Assembly: GCA_009760885.1 (NCBI GenBank)
Contig: CM019703.1
Coordinates: forward strand, 14,242,459 to 14,306,458
Direction: 5' to 3'
Source of the DNA: Achatina immaculata
Lineage: Eukaryota > Mollusca > Gastropoda > Stylommatophora > Achatinidae
Length of the DNA stretch: 64,000 nucleotides
Below are positions 31,861-43,449 of the stretch, piece by piece (the first letter of the stretch is position 1; the number at the start of each line of letters is the position of its first letter). The position numbers and the translations under genes are program-made. A model generated the notes under the pieces. The model searched no databases and had not been told where the DNA came from. It worked only from the letters and a program-made list of their open reading frames with translations.

Positions 31861-32007
31861 CATGCGCCCCCACTCCCTACTTTCCACATAATTCTCTTGT
31901 TATTTTTCTTTCTTGCACGTCTAAAGAGATTTATCTGCGATTTTTCAAAGTCTAACCACACGAAGCTGTGCTCTATCACTTTATCACTGTACGAAAAGAC
32001 ATCGTTA

Positions 32008-32072
32008 TATCTGAAATGTTCATTCACCACCCGCTGATAATATCATCGGTTGGTGAATGAAGATTTCAGATA
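32008..32072. repeat. 65-bp near-perfect palindrome
   Basis: Arms 32008-32029 and 32051-32072 pair at 21 of 22 positions. The 21-nt centre (CCGCTGATAATATCATCGG core) is itself almost palindromic, so the whole block could fold as one ~31-bp hairpin. It could be a tiny MITE or a small-RNA precursor. It has no match elsewhere in the window. Confidence 0.85.
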
Positions 32073-32689
32073 ATAATTTTCTGATTTTTCTGCCACTCCT
32101 GTGCCCTCTTTCTCTTGTTTTCGTTTTCTCTCAAGTTTCAAACCCGCCAACATATTTTGACCTTCAAGTTACATCAAACACAACATTCCTCTAAAGCAGA
32201 AAAAGAAAGACCATTTTACGATTATTGACATAGCGATGATGTTCCCACATTCCGTGCAGACACCGACCTGCATCTCACACCTCGCCCTGCAAGCTCGTGC
32301 TAAACGCGCTGACAATCAAGAGCTGAAGAGCCTTATTCAAATGTTGTTTTTTTTTAAATTACAATTTAAGGAATAGAAGTGAGAACGCCCTATCACGCGA
32401 ACTATTCAGTGACACGAACAGAAAGTTTAACCAGGAAAGAGCAAAAGTCTTTGAAAGAAAAAGAAAAACAAAAAACTTAAACTGACATTCATTACTTGTT
32501 TAGATCTGATAACATTGAGGCCAGGTTTTCTTAAATCACTTTTAACAGTAAATAACATTTCCCTCGCAATTAAAGAATGTCCAAAATGATAATAATAATA
32601 ATAACGTGCAAAAAAAAAAAACAGACTTCAGACTGTTTTGTGATTTTCTAAGTAGATTTTTACGAACAGTGTAATTTTCTGAATATGTG

Positions 32690-33460
32690 TTAGTGTATCA
32701 TGGTGTCTTTTCAAGTTGAAGTGACAGTGTGATTTTCTGACTAGACATATGTGTGATAGTATCATTTCCTGACTAGACATTTCTGTGATAGTATCAACTA
32801 GGTATACTAGACATTTCTGTGATGGTATCACTTTCTGGCTAGATATTTGTATGACAGTATCACTTTTTGACTAGGCATTTCTGTGATAGTATCACATTCT
32901 GACTAGATATGTATGTTGTAGTATCACTTTCTGACTAGACATTTCTGTGATAGTATTACTTTCTGACTAGACATTTCTATGAAAGTATCACTCTCTGACT
33001 AGACATTTGTGTGATAGTATCACTTTTTGACTAGATATGTGTGTGGTAGAACGATTTTCTGATTGAACATTTTTGTAGTAGTATGAGTTATTTTCTAACT
33101 GGACATTATGTAGTAGGATGATTTTCTGTTTGGATATTTGTGTCGCAGTATCACTTTCTAACTCGACATTTGTATTGTGTGGTAGTATGATTTTCTGACT
33201 AAACATTAATGTGGTAGTATGATTTTTGTGACTGAACATTTGTGTGGTAGTATGATTTTTCTGACTGAAAATTTGTGTGGTAGTATGAATTTTCTGACTG
33301 AACATCTGTGTGGTAGTATGATTTTTCTGACTGAATATTTGTGTGATAGTATGATTTTTCTGACTGAACATTTGTGTGGTATTATGATATTTCTGACTGA
33401 ACATTTGTGTGGTAGTATGATTTTTTCTGACTGAACATTAGTGTGATAATGTGACTGTTC
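32690..33460 (+). repeat. 32-33 bp degenerate minisatellite (about 23 copies)
   Basis: The left half uses CTGACTAGACATTTCTGTGA plus TAGTATCACTTT; the right half shifts to CTGACTGAACATTTGTGTGG plus TAGTATGATTTTT. Two diverged sub-families lie side by side. Confidence 0.9.
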
Positions 33461-35180
33461 TAACTGAGTACTGGCTTATTTCCTCATCTCAGGTATAAAT
33501 ATCAGGTTCATTTATTAATGCTCTGCTGGTGTAAGGACACGAGATGCACACGGTAATTCAAACTGTGGCTTGAGCCAAGCATAGCTGAAAAAAAAGGTGG
33601 AAAAGGGGAAAAGGGGGGGGGGGGGAGATCCATCAAACCCGACTTCGAAAAACAATCGAAATTTTACTGTAACGTTAATGAAAGCTTACAATTTGTCTGT
33701 TAGGCGAATGCTGTGCAGATTTCCTCGAGGGCTTCTTGTACATTAATATATATATATATATTTAAAACATATCAAGTGTGTCAGCCATATATTCTATTCT
33801 CTCTTTTTTAGAAATCGAATCTTGTTTAAGGGGTTTTCAACAGCCGAAGTGCTCACATGCGCAATGAATGACTCTCAGAACCGGATTCCGATACAGGAAA
33901 GCGTGTCACTGCGCCATGTTAGAGAATACAGAAGGAAAATAAGCATTTCTTAGAAAGCAGGCTTAGGATCTTTTCACAGAACTAATGAAACCATATACAT
34001 AGACAGACAAATAGACAGACAGACAGACAGAGACACAGACACAGACAGACACAGACAGAGATAGAGACACGGATAGACAGACACAGACAGACGGACAGAC
34101 AAACAGACGGACAGACGGACAGACAGATCATCTGAACAAGTATCAAGAAAGTATACGTATTTTAAGTGATTAATAAAGAGTATAGAAATGGTAAGTCACG
34201 AACAGATGAATGGAACAGATAAGAAAGTTTTAAAGAAAGAAAGATTTGTGAAAGCGAAAGAAGGAACACTTTTTACAACTGCAAAGGCGTGTAAAAAGTG
34301 TCTTTAAGATGAAACTATACAAAAATGTTTTTAAAAATTATTTTTAAATAAAACAAAATCTAATAACGGCAAAAGAGTTATAGAAAATAGAAATCAGAAG
34401 CAACATCGAAGCCACGATGGCATTTTCTCCAATTTCGTCAAGACAGAAATAAAATGTAAAATCCTGTTTTTACAGTTTTGTACCGCCTTTTGATTACCCG
34501 TAACAATGTTGTAACTGCTTTGTCTAACGTTCCACATGCACTTTCCGTGATCTCTGACTACTGAAAACAGAAAGGGTTAAACGCATTAAGATCCCAGTGC
34601 ACAAAATGTTCTAGATTTGACCAAGTGTAATTAAGCATATTCATGCCTTTATATGCCCTAATTGAGGGAAGCAACTTCTAAATTAAAATTTCATCATAAG
34701 CGGAAAGTAAAAATGAACTTGTGTGAATTGGAATTTACGGGGAACAAAACGTTGTGAACTTCCTGTAAAGTGCAGTAAAGTCTCTTGTGAGTTCAAATTT
34801 AACGAGAACATGTTACATGGAATGTTAAACATTAAAAAAAAACCGTTTCGGGGCGAAAAACCACGATTATTTTGTTAAATTCATCAACACATACAAAAGT
34901 TGTTGAATGTCTTTACTGTTACTTACAGACTCTAAGACAACGATTTTAGTGTGTCTTGCAGAGGGGACCATTTTCTGCAAATGATATTCACTCATTAAAA
35001 AGTATTTAACAGAATCACTTTTACCCGCACGGATGGGTAGATCATTTTTGTTTCTGTCCATGATGTTGTTCTTCTTCTTTAGCTGTTTGCCATCGTAAGG
35101 CTGCTGGTTCCCTATTCACTTGGCCCAGACTGCTGCCTTGTTTCCAGGGACACCATTGAAAGGTAGAGTTAGATCTTGGG
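33461..35180. other. Unassigned; TA and GACA tracts
   Basis: G-run (33614-33625), TA run (33745-33760), and a GACA-rich degenerate array (34005-34128). The remainder is AT-rich without recognised genes. Confidence 0.5.
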
Positions 35181-35191
35181 AGGTTATGATT

Positions 35192-35433
35192 TTTTTTTTA
35201 AGACGACGAAAACAACAGGTCGTGACCCGGTGGTACTGCAAACCGGGTCCACCCGTAATGAGACGTGGACCATGCCCCCGGCATTCAATGTGCAGGGCAG
35301 GCCTCGAACATCTCACTTTGTTAAAAAATAACGACGTTTTTGTTTTAACCAAAGGGCATGTTGATCAGGGTACCTGCCAAGAGGACACTTTGACCTCAGC
35401 CACTTTGATCTTAGCTAAAAGGCCGAGAAGCGA
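35192..35433 (-). mobile_element. U2 snRNA-headed retroposon with poly-A and 11-bp target-site duplication
   Basis: On the minus strand the element starts TCGCTTCTCGGCCTTTTAGC and TAAGATCAA, matching the 5' ~29 nt of U2 snRNA with one difference. About 200 nt of non-U2 sequence follows, containing an 8-bp perfect stem (GACCCGGT/ACCGGGTC), then an A run. AGGTTATGATT flanks both sides (35181-35191 and 35434-35444). These are the marks of LINE-driven retroposition of a chimeric or snRNA-derived RNA. It has no coding content. It is either a U2-derived SINE or a one-off template-switch chimera. Confidence 0.8.
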
Positions 35434-35539
35434 AGGTTATGATTCACCAACCGCGACGCAAGCAATCACTTATGGACTACTGACATCTGACACACTCAGC
35501 CTGAATATTGCTTCATAGCCCTGGTCTAGAACACTGTAT

Positions 35540-35735
35540 TCAGTCATCTGCATGTTCCTTGCGGAACTTTGCCTCCCTAACAACTCTCCTGTAGGCCTCT
35601 CGGTTGTAAGCAAGATGCCCTGTTGCTGATGCATCTATTTGCAGATCATCAACGATATCTTGCAGCCATCTTTGCATTGGTCTTCCTCTCTTTCTATAAT
35701 CCCATTATGTACTCTTCCAAGGCGGTCTTCTCTAA
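35540..35735 (-). mobile_element. LINE family B 3' end
   Basis: The minus strand ends ASATGHLAYNREAYRRVVRE-like, then a short degenerate tail. Truncated after the EDRLGRVHNG-like block. Confidence 0.8.
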
Positions 35736-36193
35736 ACGACTGAGTTATCCGTAGTACAGTTTATGACCTACATTGAGACTGCGCATGTCCTGCGGCCTTT
35801 GACCCCATGGCAATAACATTGCGGGCAAAACGGCTGACTTTACTTGATACCTGAATGCATAAACTAGAAAAAAAAAACGTAAGATCAACTTTATTACTTA
35901 ACGATTACCTGTCCAGCTTCGCTGTCCGCGTCATGGAACGTGCTAGGTTGCCTACAGCACCGGTTTTTTTAAAAAATTATCCTTCCGGGTTCCCATTGCC
36001 CACCGAGCCCGTGATAGACAGCAATGGCTCAGACAGTATTTTCTGAGAGTTTGTTGAATCAGGTGTGTTCACTTTGTTGAAAATTGCTAGTTTTTCTAAA
36101 AGTTAAAAATATCATTTTTCTCTTCATAAAAAGAGAAATAAATAGTGTCATAATCTAAAATATAACTTTAAAAAGTAAAAAGGAAAAAAAAAA

Positions 36194-36271
36194 CTGCGCC
36201 AACCGTGGGGATCGAACCCATGCCCACGATGTTCGTAGAATCATGATTTTACCGACTGAGCTAACCCACGC
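36194..36271 (-). pseudogene. tRNA-Lys-like pseudogene or SINE head
   Basis: The minus strand reads TTAGCTCAGTCGGTAAAATC (A box), an anticodon-loop-like CTACGAA, and GGGTTCGATCCCCACG (B box and T arm), then T11 immediately downstream, a Pol III terminator. The D-arm and T-arm pattern is nearest to lysine tRNA. The two acceptor halves do not pair properly, so I do not call a functional tRNA. Confidence 0.6.
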
Positions 36272-36414
36272 TTGAAAGAATAAACACTTTTGTACTACAT
36301 CATCCGTTTCCCCTAAAAGCGCGCAGAAGATATGCGGAGTGACTATAGTACGAATAAGCAACCTTCCGGGGCGTATTTATACGTACTTTGTTACTGATTA
36401 TTACTGATAAGCAC

Positions 36415-36937
36415 TCCCTCTCTAGACTCTCATGACGTTTAATGTGTCCAAAATATTTAAGCTTTCTCTCTTTGATCCTCTTTATTAGCCAACCTTCTTC
36501 AATATTAAGTTCTTGTAGTATGGATATATTTGTTCCTTTTTGTGTGTTAATGATATTTGAAGAACTCTTCTGTAGCATTTACATTCAAAGGCATTTATGT
36601 GTTTCTCAGCTGTTTTGTTAAGTGTCCAGGTCTCACGGGCATATGTTGCGATGGGAAAGATGCATGTCCTTAAAAATCTTATTTTTGTAGTTCTGTTATT
36701 CTTCTCCACAGCTTCTTTAGCTGTTTTATTTTCTGAAAAGCGAAAGATGTCCTCCTTTTAATTTCCCTCATTGTATCTCCATTATTAATTAGTAATGATC
36801 CAAGATATTCAAAACTCTCCACCTCTTTCAATTTTTCCTCATTGATACATATTTCAGCTGCCTTGTTTGTTTTGTCAGTTGTCATCAATTTAGTTTTCTT
36901 CGCATTAAGATAGAGGTTTTGCTCTTCACTGTTCTTG
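36415..36937 (-). mobile_element. LINE family B, RT thumb and C-terminal part, 3'-truncated
   Basis: The minus strand reads EVESFEYLGSLLINNGDTMR, EIKRRTSFAFQKIKQLKKLW, RFLRTCIFPIATYARETWTL, HINAFECKCYRRVLQISL and GWLIKRIKERKLKYFGHIKR. It stops at HESLERE; the final AAGHLAHNREA block and tail are missing. Confidence 0.85.
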
Positions 36938-36949
36938 TAGCATGGTCTT

Positions 36950-38237
36950 GTAAGTAATGATTATTATTATTAATGATACGATTATGAATATAATTATGAA
37001 TATAATGTAGGCAAAATAGTAACATCAAATAGCAACAGAAGAGTAGATACTTAGAAATGCAAAACGCTGACAAAGGTAGGAGAGGTAAAACTCCCGCGAC
37101 ATAATATTAGGACAAGACGCTCGGAAGAGTAGATACTTCGAAATGCAAATCGCTAAATGAAAAGTAAACAGAGGAGGCAAAAGACAGACTCAGTAACGCC
37201 GAGAGACAGGAAATACTAAGGGAGGACGCTAGGAAGTAAATTAGTCCAGTACGAACAAGAATACCTAGCCAAGGTGGAAAATTTAGACACTGACACTTGA
37301 CGGGCGTAGGAAGGCCAAAGGTCTAGCTGTTAGCGATGGAACAGAGAACAGAGGACTGATCCTTGAAGCACACGCCATAAATAAGCGGGCTTAATTAAAA
37401 ATAACAATTAGATGACGAAACTGAAGCGACTAACACGTAGGACACGGTTACTAATTTGAGGACGCATATTTGCGCTCAGTTTTGGAAACAAAGGAGTAGG
37501 CCGACTAAGTCCTATGACCAATTAAATATTTAGAGACGTGGCCTATTGGTCGATTGACTTACGACATATAAGTCAGGGAGGTAATTTTGGAGAGATAGCA
37601 AGAGAAGGACGACAGTAGAACACCAGAGGGACAGGAAAGGAGAACACAAGCAGTCTAGTAGAAGAACAGGAAAGAGAACGAGAAGTAGTGTTAGACAGAA
37701 GATGTGCTTCAAGTGATTCTGAAGAATTGTTACTTTTGAAACTTCGAGTACAGTGATTTAGTCGTGTAATTGATTGACCAAGTGTTGCAGATCTGATATA
37801 GTAATAAATATGACATGTTCTTGTATGAAATATAGAATATTGTGGAGTTGAAAACATTGCTAAAATACTGCATGTAGAATAGAAGAAAGTTTGATATTGT
37901 GCTACAACGATGAATCTAACGAAATTTATGTAATATTACACCTTATTCCAAGTGATGTTGTCGACGATACCCCTTGATCTTATCTGTCAAAATAAATGAA
38001 TTCAGTGAAAATTTTATTGGACTTGCTCTGGTCTTGCGAATGTTGTAATGCTTGTGAAACCTCGATGTGAGATATGATTAGACAAAGAACATCTTCTCGA
38101 GTAATATGATAGTAAAGAACACAAATGTTATCAGTCATCATTAATATATAATCCACAACCTAAAAATATTATATCCTTACGGAGTGACATCATTAGTATT
38201 GTATGTAGACTGTAAAACTTTGTTGGCATGTCGTGAA
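36950..38237 (+). other. Possible solo LTR or promoter-like region
   Basis: Near 37545-37580 a CCTATTGGTCGATTG stretch precedes ACATATAAGTCAGGGAGG, a CCAAT-then-TATA arrangement. AATAAA-type signals follow at about 37804 and 37989. The stretch ends at about 38237 in ...GAAAACACA. A 33-bp block (GAAGAGTAGATACTT...) is duplicated 87 bp apart (37038 and 37125). The order resembles U3-R-U5 of an LTR of ~1.3 kb, but I could not confirm TG/CA ends, a primer-binding site or a target duplication. Confidence 0.25.
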
Positions 38238-38984
38238 AACACAGGTAGTGGAGGAACTAACAATTACAGGAGAACAAAATTTAAGAAAAGCAGCAGATAG
38301 ACGTACGGATTATCAATATTGCTGAACAACGAAGGAAGTTATCAAGCAACAGTGTGTGGTCCACCACCCACGTAGACATGGCACTTGATGATGACGATTT
38401 AGTTTCAGGTTCACCCGCTCCCTTTCTCTCCGACTACCCGCCAACTTATACCCATCGTATTCTCCCTCCCCCCATGCATATATACATACACATATACAAA
38501 GAGACACACAAACACATAATTTCAATCATTGTGCCATATCAACAAGATAGTATTGACAAACGGATGCTTAATTCTCCCCATCCCCTCCCTGCCTCTCTCT
38601 CTCACACACACACACACCCACACATCATTCTCTCTTGTTCTCTCTGAGCAGTCTCCAGAGAATCTTGCGTATCTCGTGACACTCCGCGTCCACTTATCGC
38701 CCAGTCATCACTTTACCATCTTCGATTTTTCTCTGATGTACGCATGTCACCATAACACCATGACTATGAGCGTTTCTAATTGTTTGTGTATTTTAGGTCC
38801 TTCTAAAAACTTTCACATTCCAGTTTCAGCTGATCTAGTGGGGGTTTTTTCATCTTCCTTTCTCTCTGTGGAATGCATCTTTCCTTCTTCTCCGATTCCA
38901 CATTTCCAGGACAGAAAATGTTCTCTTCAGTTTCCTTGTTTATTATCTAAGCTTCTATACAAGAGCATGACGACGCTGCTCGAT
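38238..38984. other. No gene recognised
   Basis: A short TC/AC tract near 38590-38645. Remaining sequence has no recognised feature. Confidence 0.4.
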
Positions 38985-39283
38985 TTGGCAGTCAGCGATC
39001 CATAGCTGGCCAAGACCCTGCGGCATTTCTCCGTCGGTAAGCCCAGTAGCAGGCCTTGCCAGCTTAAACGTGACAGGGATGGTCAAAGTCCCCATAGGTG
39101 GTGGAGTTTGGTAAAGAAGTATTGCACACCCTTCCTTGCTTTTTAGCTGCACTCCGGGGCTGAAAAATGGGTCGCCATAACTCGTTTCCAAAACTACGAA
39201 ATGCTGTGCCTCAACATTATCACAGCATTGTCTGCAAAGAACAGCAGCTTACAGTTCCAGGGAGACAAGAAGAAAAAGAAGCC
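38985..39283 (+). mobile_element. Dispersed repeat F, copy 4
   Basis: It begins TTGGCAGTCAGCGATCCATA and ends TACAGTTCCAGGGAGACAAG then AAGAAAAAGAAG. Full-length by comparison with copy 2. Confidence 0.8.
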
Positions 39284-39839
39284 ATAAGCAAGCACGTTCA
39301 TAACAACCTACAAAAGCATAGATTTCTGACCAGGATATGAATTTGCAGGGAATAATATTTCTGGAGACCTTCCACGCGCCAAGATAAGTCATGGCTAACG
39401 TAGAATCCGAGGAAGACCTAAACAATTTTTTTGGAAAGACAAGGGTTAATAGCTACTCCAGAATCGTCCCCGGGATAATTCCAAGTCCTCGTCTATTTAG
39501 GACACAATTATGGCTTCCTAGTCAGGCCCGTAGCAAACCCTCAATCTTACGCAAGGCAAAACAGGACCAAAAACAAGTACACGTAGCTGTAATAATCTAA
39601 ACCGGGTAATTTATAACGCAATTTGATAATTAGGCTGGGAAATGGGAGAAAGGTTAAATATATACAAGAATGTAGAGTCTGAAACGTGAGACAAGAGTAG
39701 ATAACGGCAGACTCGAGGAAGACGATAACGTCAGGCTGGGAAATCAATAACAATCTGTTCAGGCACTCCTCGCTGGATGCCAGGTTATACGCTATAAGAG
39801 ACCTATGATTTATCAGGTCTATGAAACAGGAGCTGATGT
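39284..39839. other. No gene recognised
   Basis: A short frame at 39391-39600 has no recognised similarity. Nothing else is seen. Confidence 0.4.
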
Positions 39840-40135
39840 TCAGATTCCATCTGTCTGTCTGTCTACTATAACGTTCATGGAAAATTGAAAAACATTTGTC
39901 TGTCTCCCTGTCCCTTAATGTATGCTCGTCTTTCACATATCTGTCAGCCTCTTTGTACTTAGAAACAGTCAATCAATGTACTCTTTCTCATGCATTCTTG
40001 TCTCCAACCTTCCATTCGGTTAAAGATAAAGAATAAAGCCGCATTTCAAAAGAAATTCTGAAGTTCATGGAAAATCAACACAGAATGAGAAAATGTGTTC
40101 AAATATATAAAAATGAAAACGAAAAGATTATTGAG
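39840..40135 (+). repeat. Dispersed repeat M, copy 1
   Basis: Shares GTCTTTCACATATCTGTCAG, ACAGTCAATCAA, TTCGGTTAAAGATAAAGAAT, AAAAGAAATTCTGAAGTTCA and TGTGTTCAAATATATAAAAA-like blocks, in the same order, with 62555-62850. A (TCTG)n tract precedes both copies. Non-coding; origin unknown. Confidence 0.75.
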
Positions 40136-40206
40136 AAGGATATGGGAAAATAAATTAAGGCTTCAACAAACGCACCTGAATTCCTAAAGAAAACTAGTCA
40201 TACATA

Positions 40207-40560
40207 ATTATAAATTTACAAGACTTCTTATGACTGGTTAGAAATTTACAAAACTTCTTATGACTGGTTAGTAATTTACAAAACTTCTGATGATTTGTTT
40301 GAAATGTGCATGACTTATTATTATTATTATTTGTTATAAATTTATGAAACATGATATGACTTGTTATAAATTTACAGGACCTGTCATTATTTGATATCAT
40401 TTTTCAGAGCGTGGTATAAACAAGGTATAGGCCTGTTACGACTGGCATAAATTTCCAAAACCTGTTATGACTGATTATAAATTTTTCATTACCTATTATG
40501 AATTTACAAGACCTGCTATCATTAATGAAAATTTACAAGACCTGCTTTTGTTGCTTGTAA
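40207..40560 (+). repeat. 30-bp degenerate tandem repeat (about 10 copies)
   Basis: The core is AAATTTACAAAACTTCTTAT then GACTGGTTAG. The left three copies are well conserved; the rest decay. Confidence 0.85.
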
Positions 40561-41049
40561 ATTCACAAGACTTTTAGAAAAATGACATACTGGTATGCAC
40601 AAAAGATTTACTTTTACCCGAATGATCAAGACCGTAAATTTGATGTTACTGGCAGCTGAAAAACACGTATCAAGCAGGAAGGGGAAATGGATAGTTGTGG
40701 CTTTTACGAATTCATGGCGGAGACTAGTCAGCAACCTGGCCTGAAGCCAGCCCCACTAAAAATCTACACGCTCCATTTCATTTAATGGTAATGGTTGCAT
40801 AACAGATCGTTACTGAATACACCCGGCTGGGGTAAAGATAAGTTCATGACCAGCTTTGATTGTCCACATCTCATGAAAGAGTCATCGGCTACGCAGAACA
40901 TATAAGCTGATGTCGAGCAGGACATTTACAAAATAGCAGTTGAAAAGAGGGGTATTCTTCTGAATACTAAAATGAAAAACTAAGCAACCCGTACCAAGTG
41001 TTTGAAAAATTTTGGGCACGATATAATAAGACGAAAACAAACTAGACAG

Positions 41050-42240
41050 ACTGTACTAAAAAAAATGTACTGCGAAGAGACAAATTAGAATGTACCAGGA
41101 AGATGTACCTTGAAGAAACAAAACTAGAGTGTACCAAGAAGATGTACCGTGAAGTAACAAATTAGATGGAAGATGTACCGAGAAAAAAAAACTAGACATA
41201 TTGTGCCAGGAAGATGTACCTTGAAGAAACAAAACTACACTGTACCAAGAAGATGTACCGTGAAGAAACAAATTAGATGGAAGATGTACTGAGAAAAAAA
41301 AACTAGACATATTGTACCAGGAAGATGTACCGAGAAGAAACAAACTAGATAACTTGTATCAAGAAGATGTGCCGCGGAAAAACAAACTGGATAATGTGTA
41401 TCGAAAATATATAAAACGGATGCGATGTTTCAAGCAGAGCAATGTAAAATATATCAATAATAAATAATCTAGGCACAGGTAACAAAGAGAAACAGACTAG
41501 ACAAAATGTACACAAGAGAAACATCCTAGATAAGATGTCCACAAGAGAAACATCCTAGATAAGATGTACAAATAAGAAACACACAAGACAAGATATACCA
41601 ATAAGAAACAAAAGTAGACATTATGTATTAAGAAGAAAGGGAAAAGACAGGATGTTCCGAAGGAAACAAACAACTAAATACGATGGTTGTTCAAGAAGAA
41701 ATAAAATTGACAAAGACATATCAAGAAGAGACACACTAGACAAAGATACATCAAGAAAAAAAAAAGAAAACAGACAGAGAAATATGAATAAGAAACAAAG
41801 TGGACAAAGATGCATCACGAAAAACTAATAAACTATACAAATATACTCAAGAAGGAACAAATTAGACAAAGATATATCAAGAAAAAACAAACTATACAAA
41901 TCAATATAAAAGAAATTAGACAACGATATGACACGTAAAACATAAATTAGGCAAATATATACCAAGAATTAACAAAAATAGACAACAACAACAACAAAAT
42001 ACCAAAAATAGAAAGAAATCGGGTAAAGATAAACCAAGAATGAACAAACTAGACAAAAAATATATCGTGAAAAATGAAACTAGAACGAAAAAAAGATACA
42101 CGAAGAAGATACAAACTAAGTAAAGATACAGTAGGAAAAAACAAACTAGACAAAGATATATCAAAAAGAAACAAAACAGACAGGACACGCAAATAAAGAA
42201 AACAAGACTAAGACGTACCAAGAAGAAACAAACTAGGCAT
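41050..42240 (+). repeat. Degenerate ~39-bp minisatellite with a 117-bp higher-order unit
   Basis: Units carry AAGATGTACCNTGAAGAAAC and AAACTAGAC. Near 41091-41310 a three-unit block is repeated with a 117-bp offset. The right two thirds are strongly diverged (AAGAAGAAACAAACTAGAC only). Confidence 0.85.
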
Positions 42241-43165
42241 GGAAAATCTTTCGATATTTTTTCAAAACAATCTTCTCGTAAGATTCCCTTCACCATCATT
42301 AAGAAAAAAAAAAAGTCTGATCTTGGGTCTAACGTCGGGTGTTTATTATCTCTCATACTATCTTGAACAATTTTGGAATATCGACCACACAGACTAAACA
42401 AATTACCTTTGTTATCATTGTCTGATACAAAACCACAGAAAAAATTATCCCTAATCCTCAAGTCTCATTTTCTTCTTATTATTGATTTTATTAACCCTAT
42501 ATTTGGCATTTATGAACTAAATATTATTAGCTTCAATTTTTTTCTCATTCACTTATGGATTTTAACTCTTTTTTTTTAATAGATAGTTCAATAAGGTTGT
42601 TTTTTTTAAATGTATCTTTCAAATCAGACTTCTCAGCGTTGTTTCGCAACAATCAGTCGAAAACAACTAATGAAAAACCTAACTGACAACAGAGAATTGC
42701 AACAGAGCACAGCAATTCTTTTCAATTGGACCTGCAACGCAGAGACTTATTTGAAATATTGCAGGACGCGCTGGAGCTCGGAAGAGTGTCCTTCGTAGCT
42801 TATTGTCGAGCTCTTCACTGAGATGAAGTGGCTGTTACGCCAAATGAGAGAATGGGAGACTGGGTTCGTTAAAAATAACAACAAAAAAAAAAGGTGTCTA
42901 TGTGGAGGGCGGAACAAGACGCTGATAAACAGTAACCCTAAACCTGTTTTTATATATAGAAATTCCAAAAGGAAACAAACTGGACAAAATATAAAACAAA
43001 CTGGACCAAATATAAAACAAATTGGACAAAATACAGCAGAATACACCAGATAGGTGTGCACGTTTGTGTGTGTGTCTGTTTACATGTGGGAAGAAAGGAA
43101 GGAGGTGGGAATATTTTGCGGACAAAAAATATGTATAAGACTGCTCTTCAAATATCTGTTTTAAA
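42241..43165. other. Unassigned; small 22-bp tandem repeat
   Basis: AAACTGGACAAAATATAAAA is repeated three times at 42972-43035. The rest has no recognised gene. A minus-strand frame over 42280-42461 is unplaced. Confidence 0.45.
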
Positions 43166-43171
43166 AAAGGA

Positions 43172-43428
43172 ACAAATATATTCATACTACAAGAACTTAA
43201 TATTAAAGAAGGCTGGCTAGTAAAGAAGATTAAAGAGAGAAAACTTAAATATTTTAGACACATTACACGTCATGAGAATTTAGAGAAGACAGTCTTGGAA
43301 GGGTACATAATGGGAAAAATAAAGAGAGGAAGACCAATGCGTAGATAGCTGCACGACATCGTTGATAATCTATAAATGGATGCATCAGCAGCAGGCCATC
43401 TTGCTTACAACCGAGAGGCCTACAGGAG
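43172..43428 (+). mobile_element. LINE family B 3' region, left arm of a foldback
   Basis: It reads ILQELNIKEGWLVKKIKERK, LKYFRHITRHENLEKTVLEG, then RRPMRR-like and ASAAGHLAYNREAYRRA. It stops before the final WEAKFRKGHANE block, at the foldback centre (43429-43449). Confidence 0.85.
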
Positions 43429-43449
43429 AGCTTTGCCTCCCAAACAGCA

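Noticed and set aside
36194..36271. A functional tRNA gene
   Set aside because: The promoter boxes are good but the acceptor halves do not pair as a 7-bp stem, so I kept it as a pseudogene.
41916..42461. 181-codon minus-strand frame as a gene
   Set aside because: Most of it is the decayed 39-bp array and Phe/Leu-rich low complexity; the N-terminal ~50 codons have no recognised similarity.
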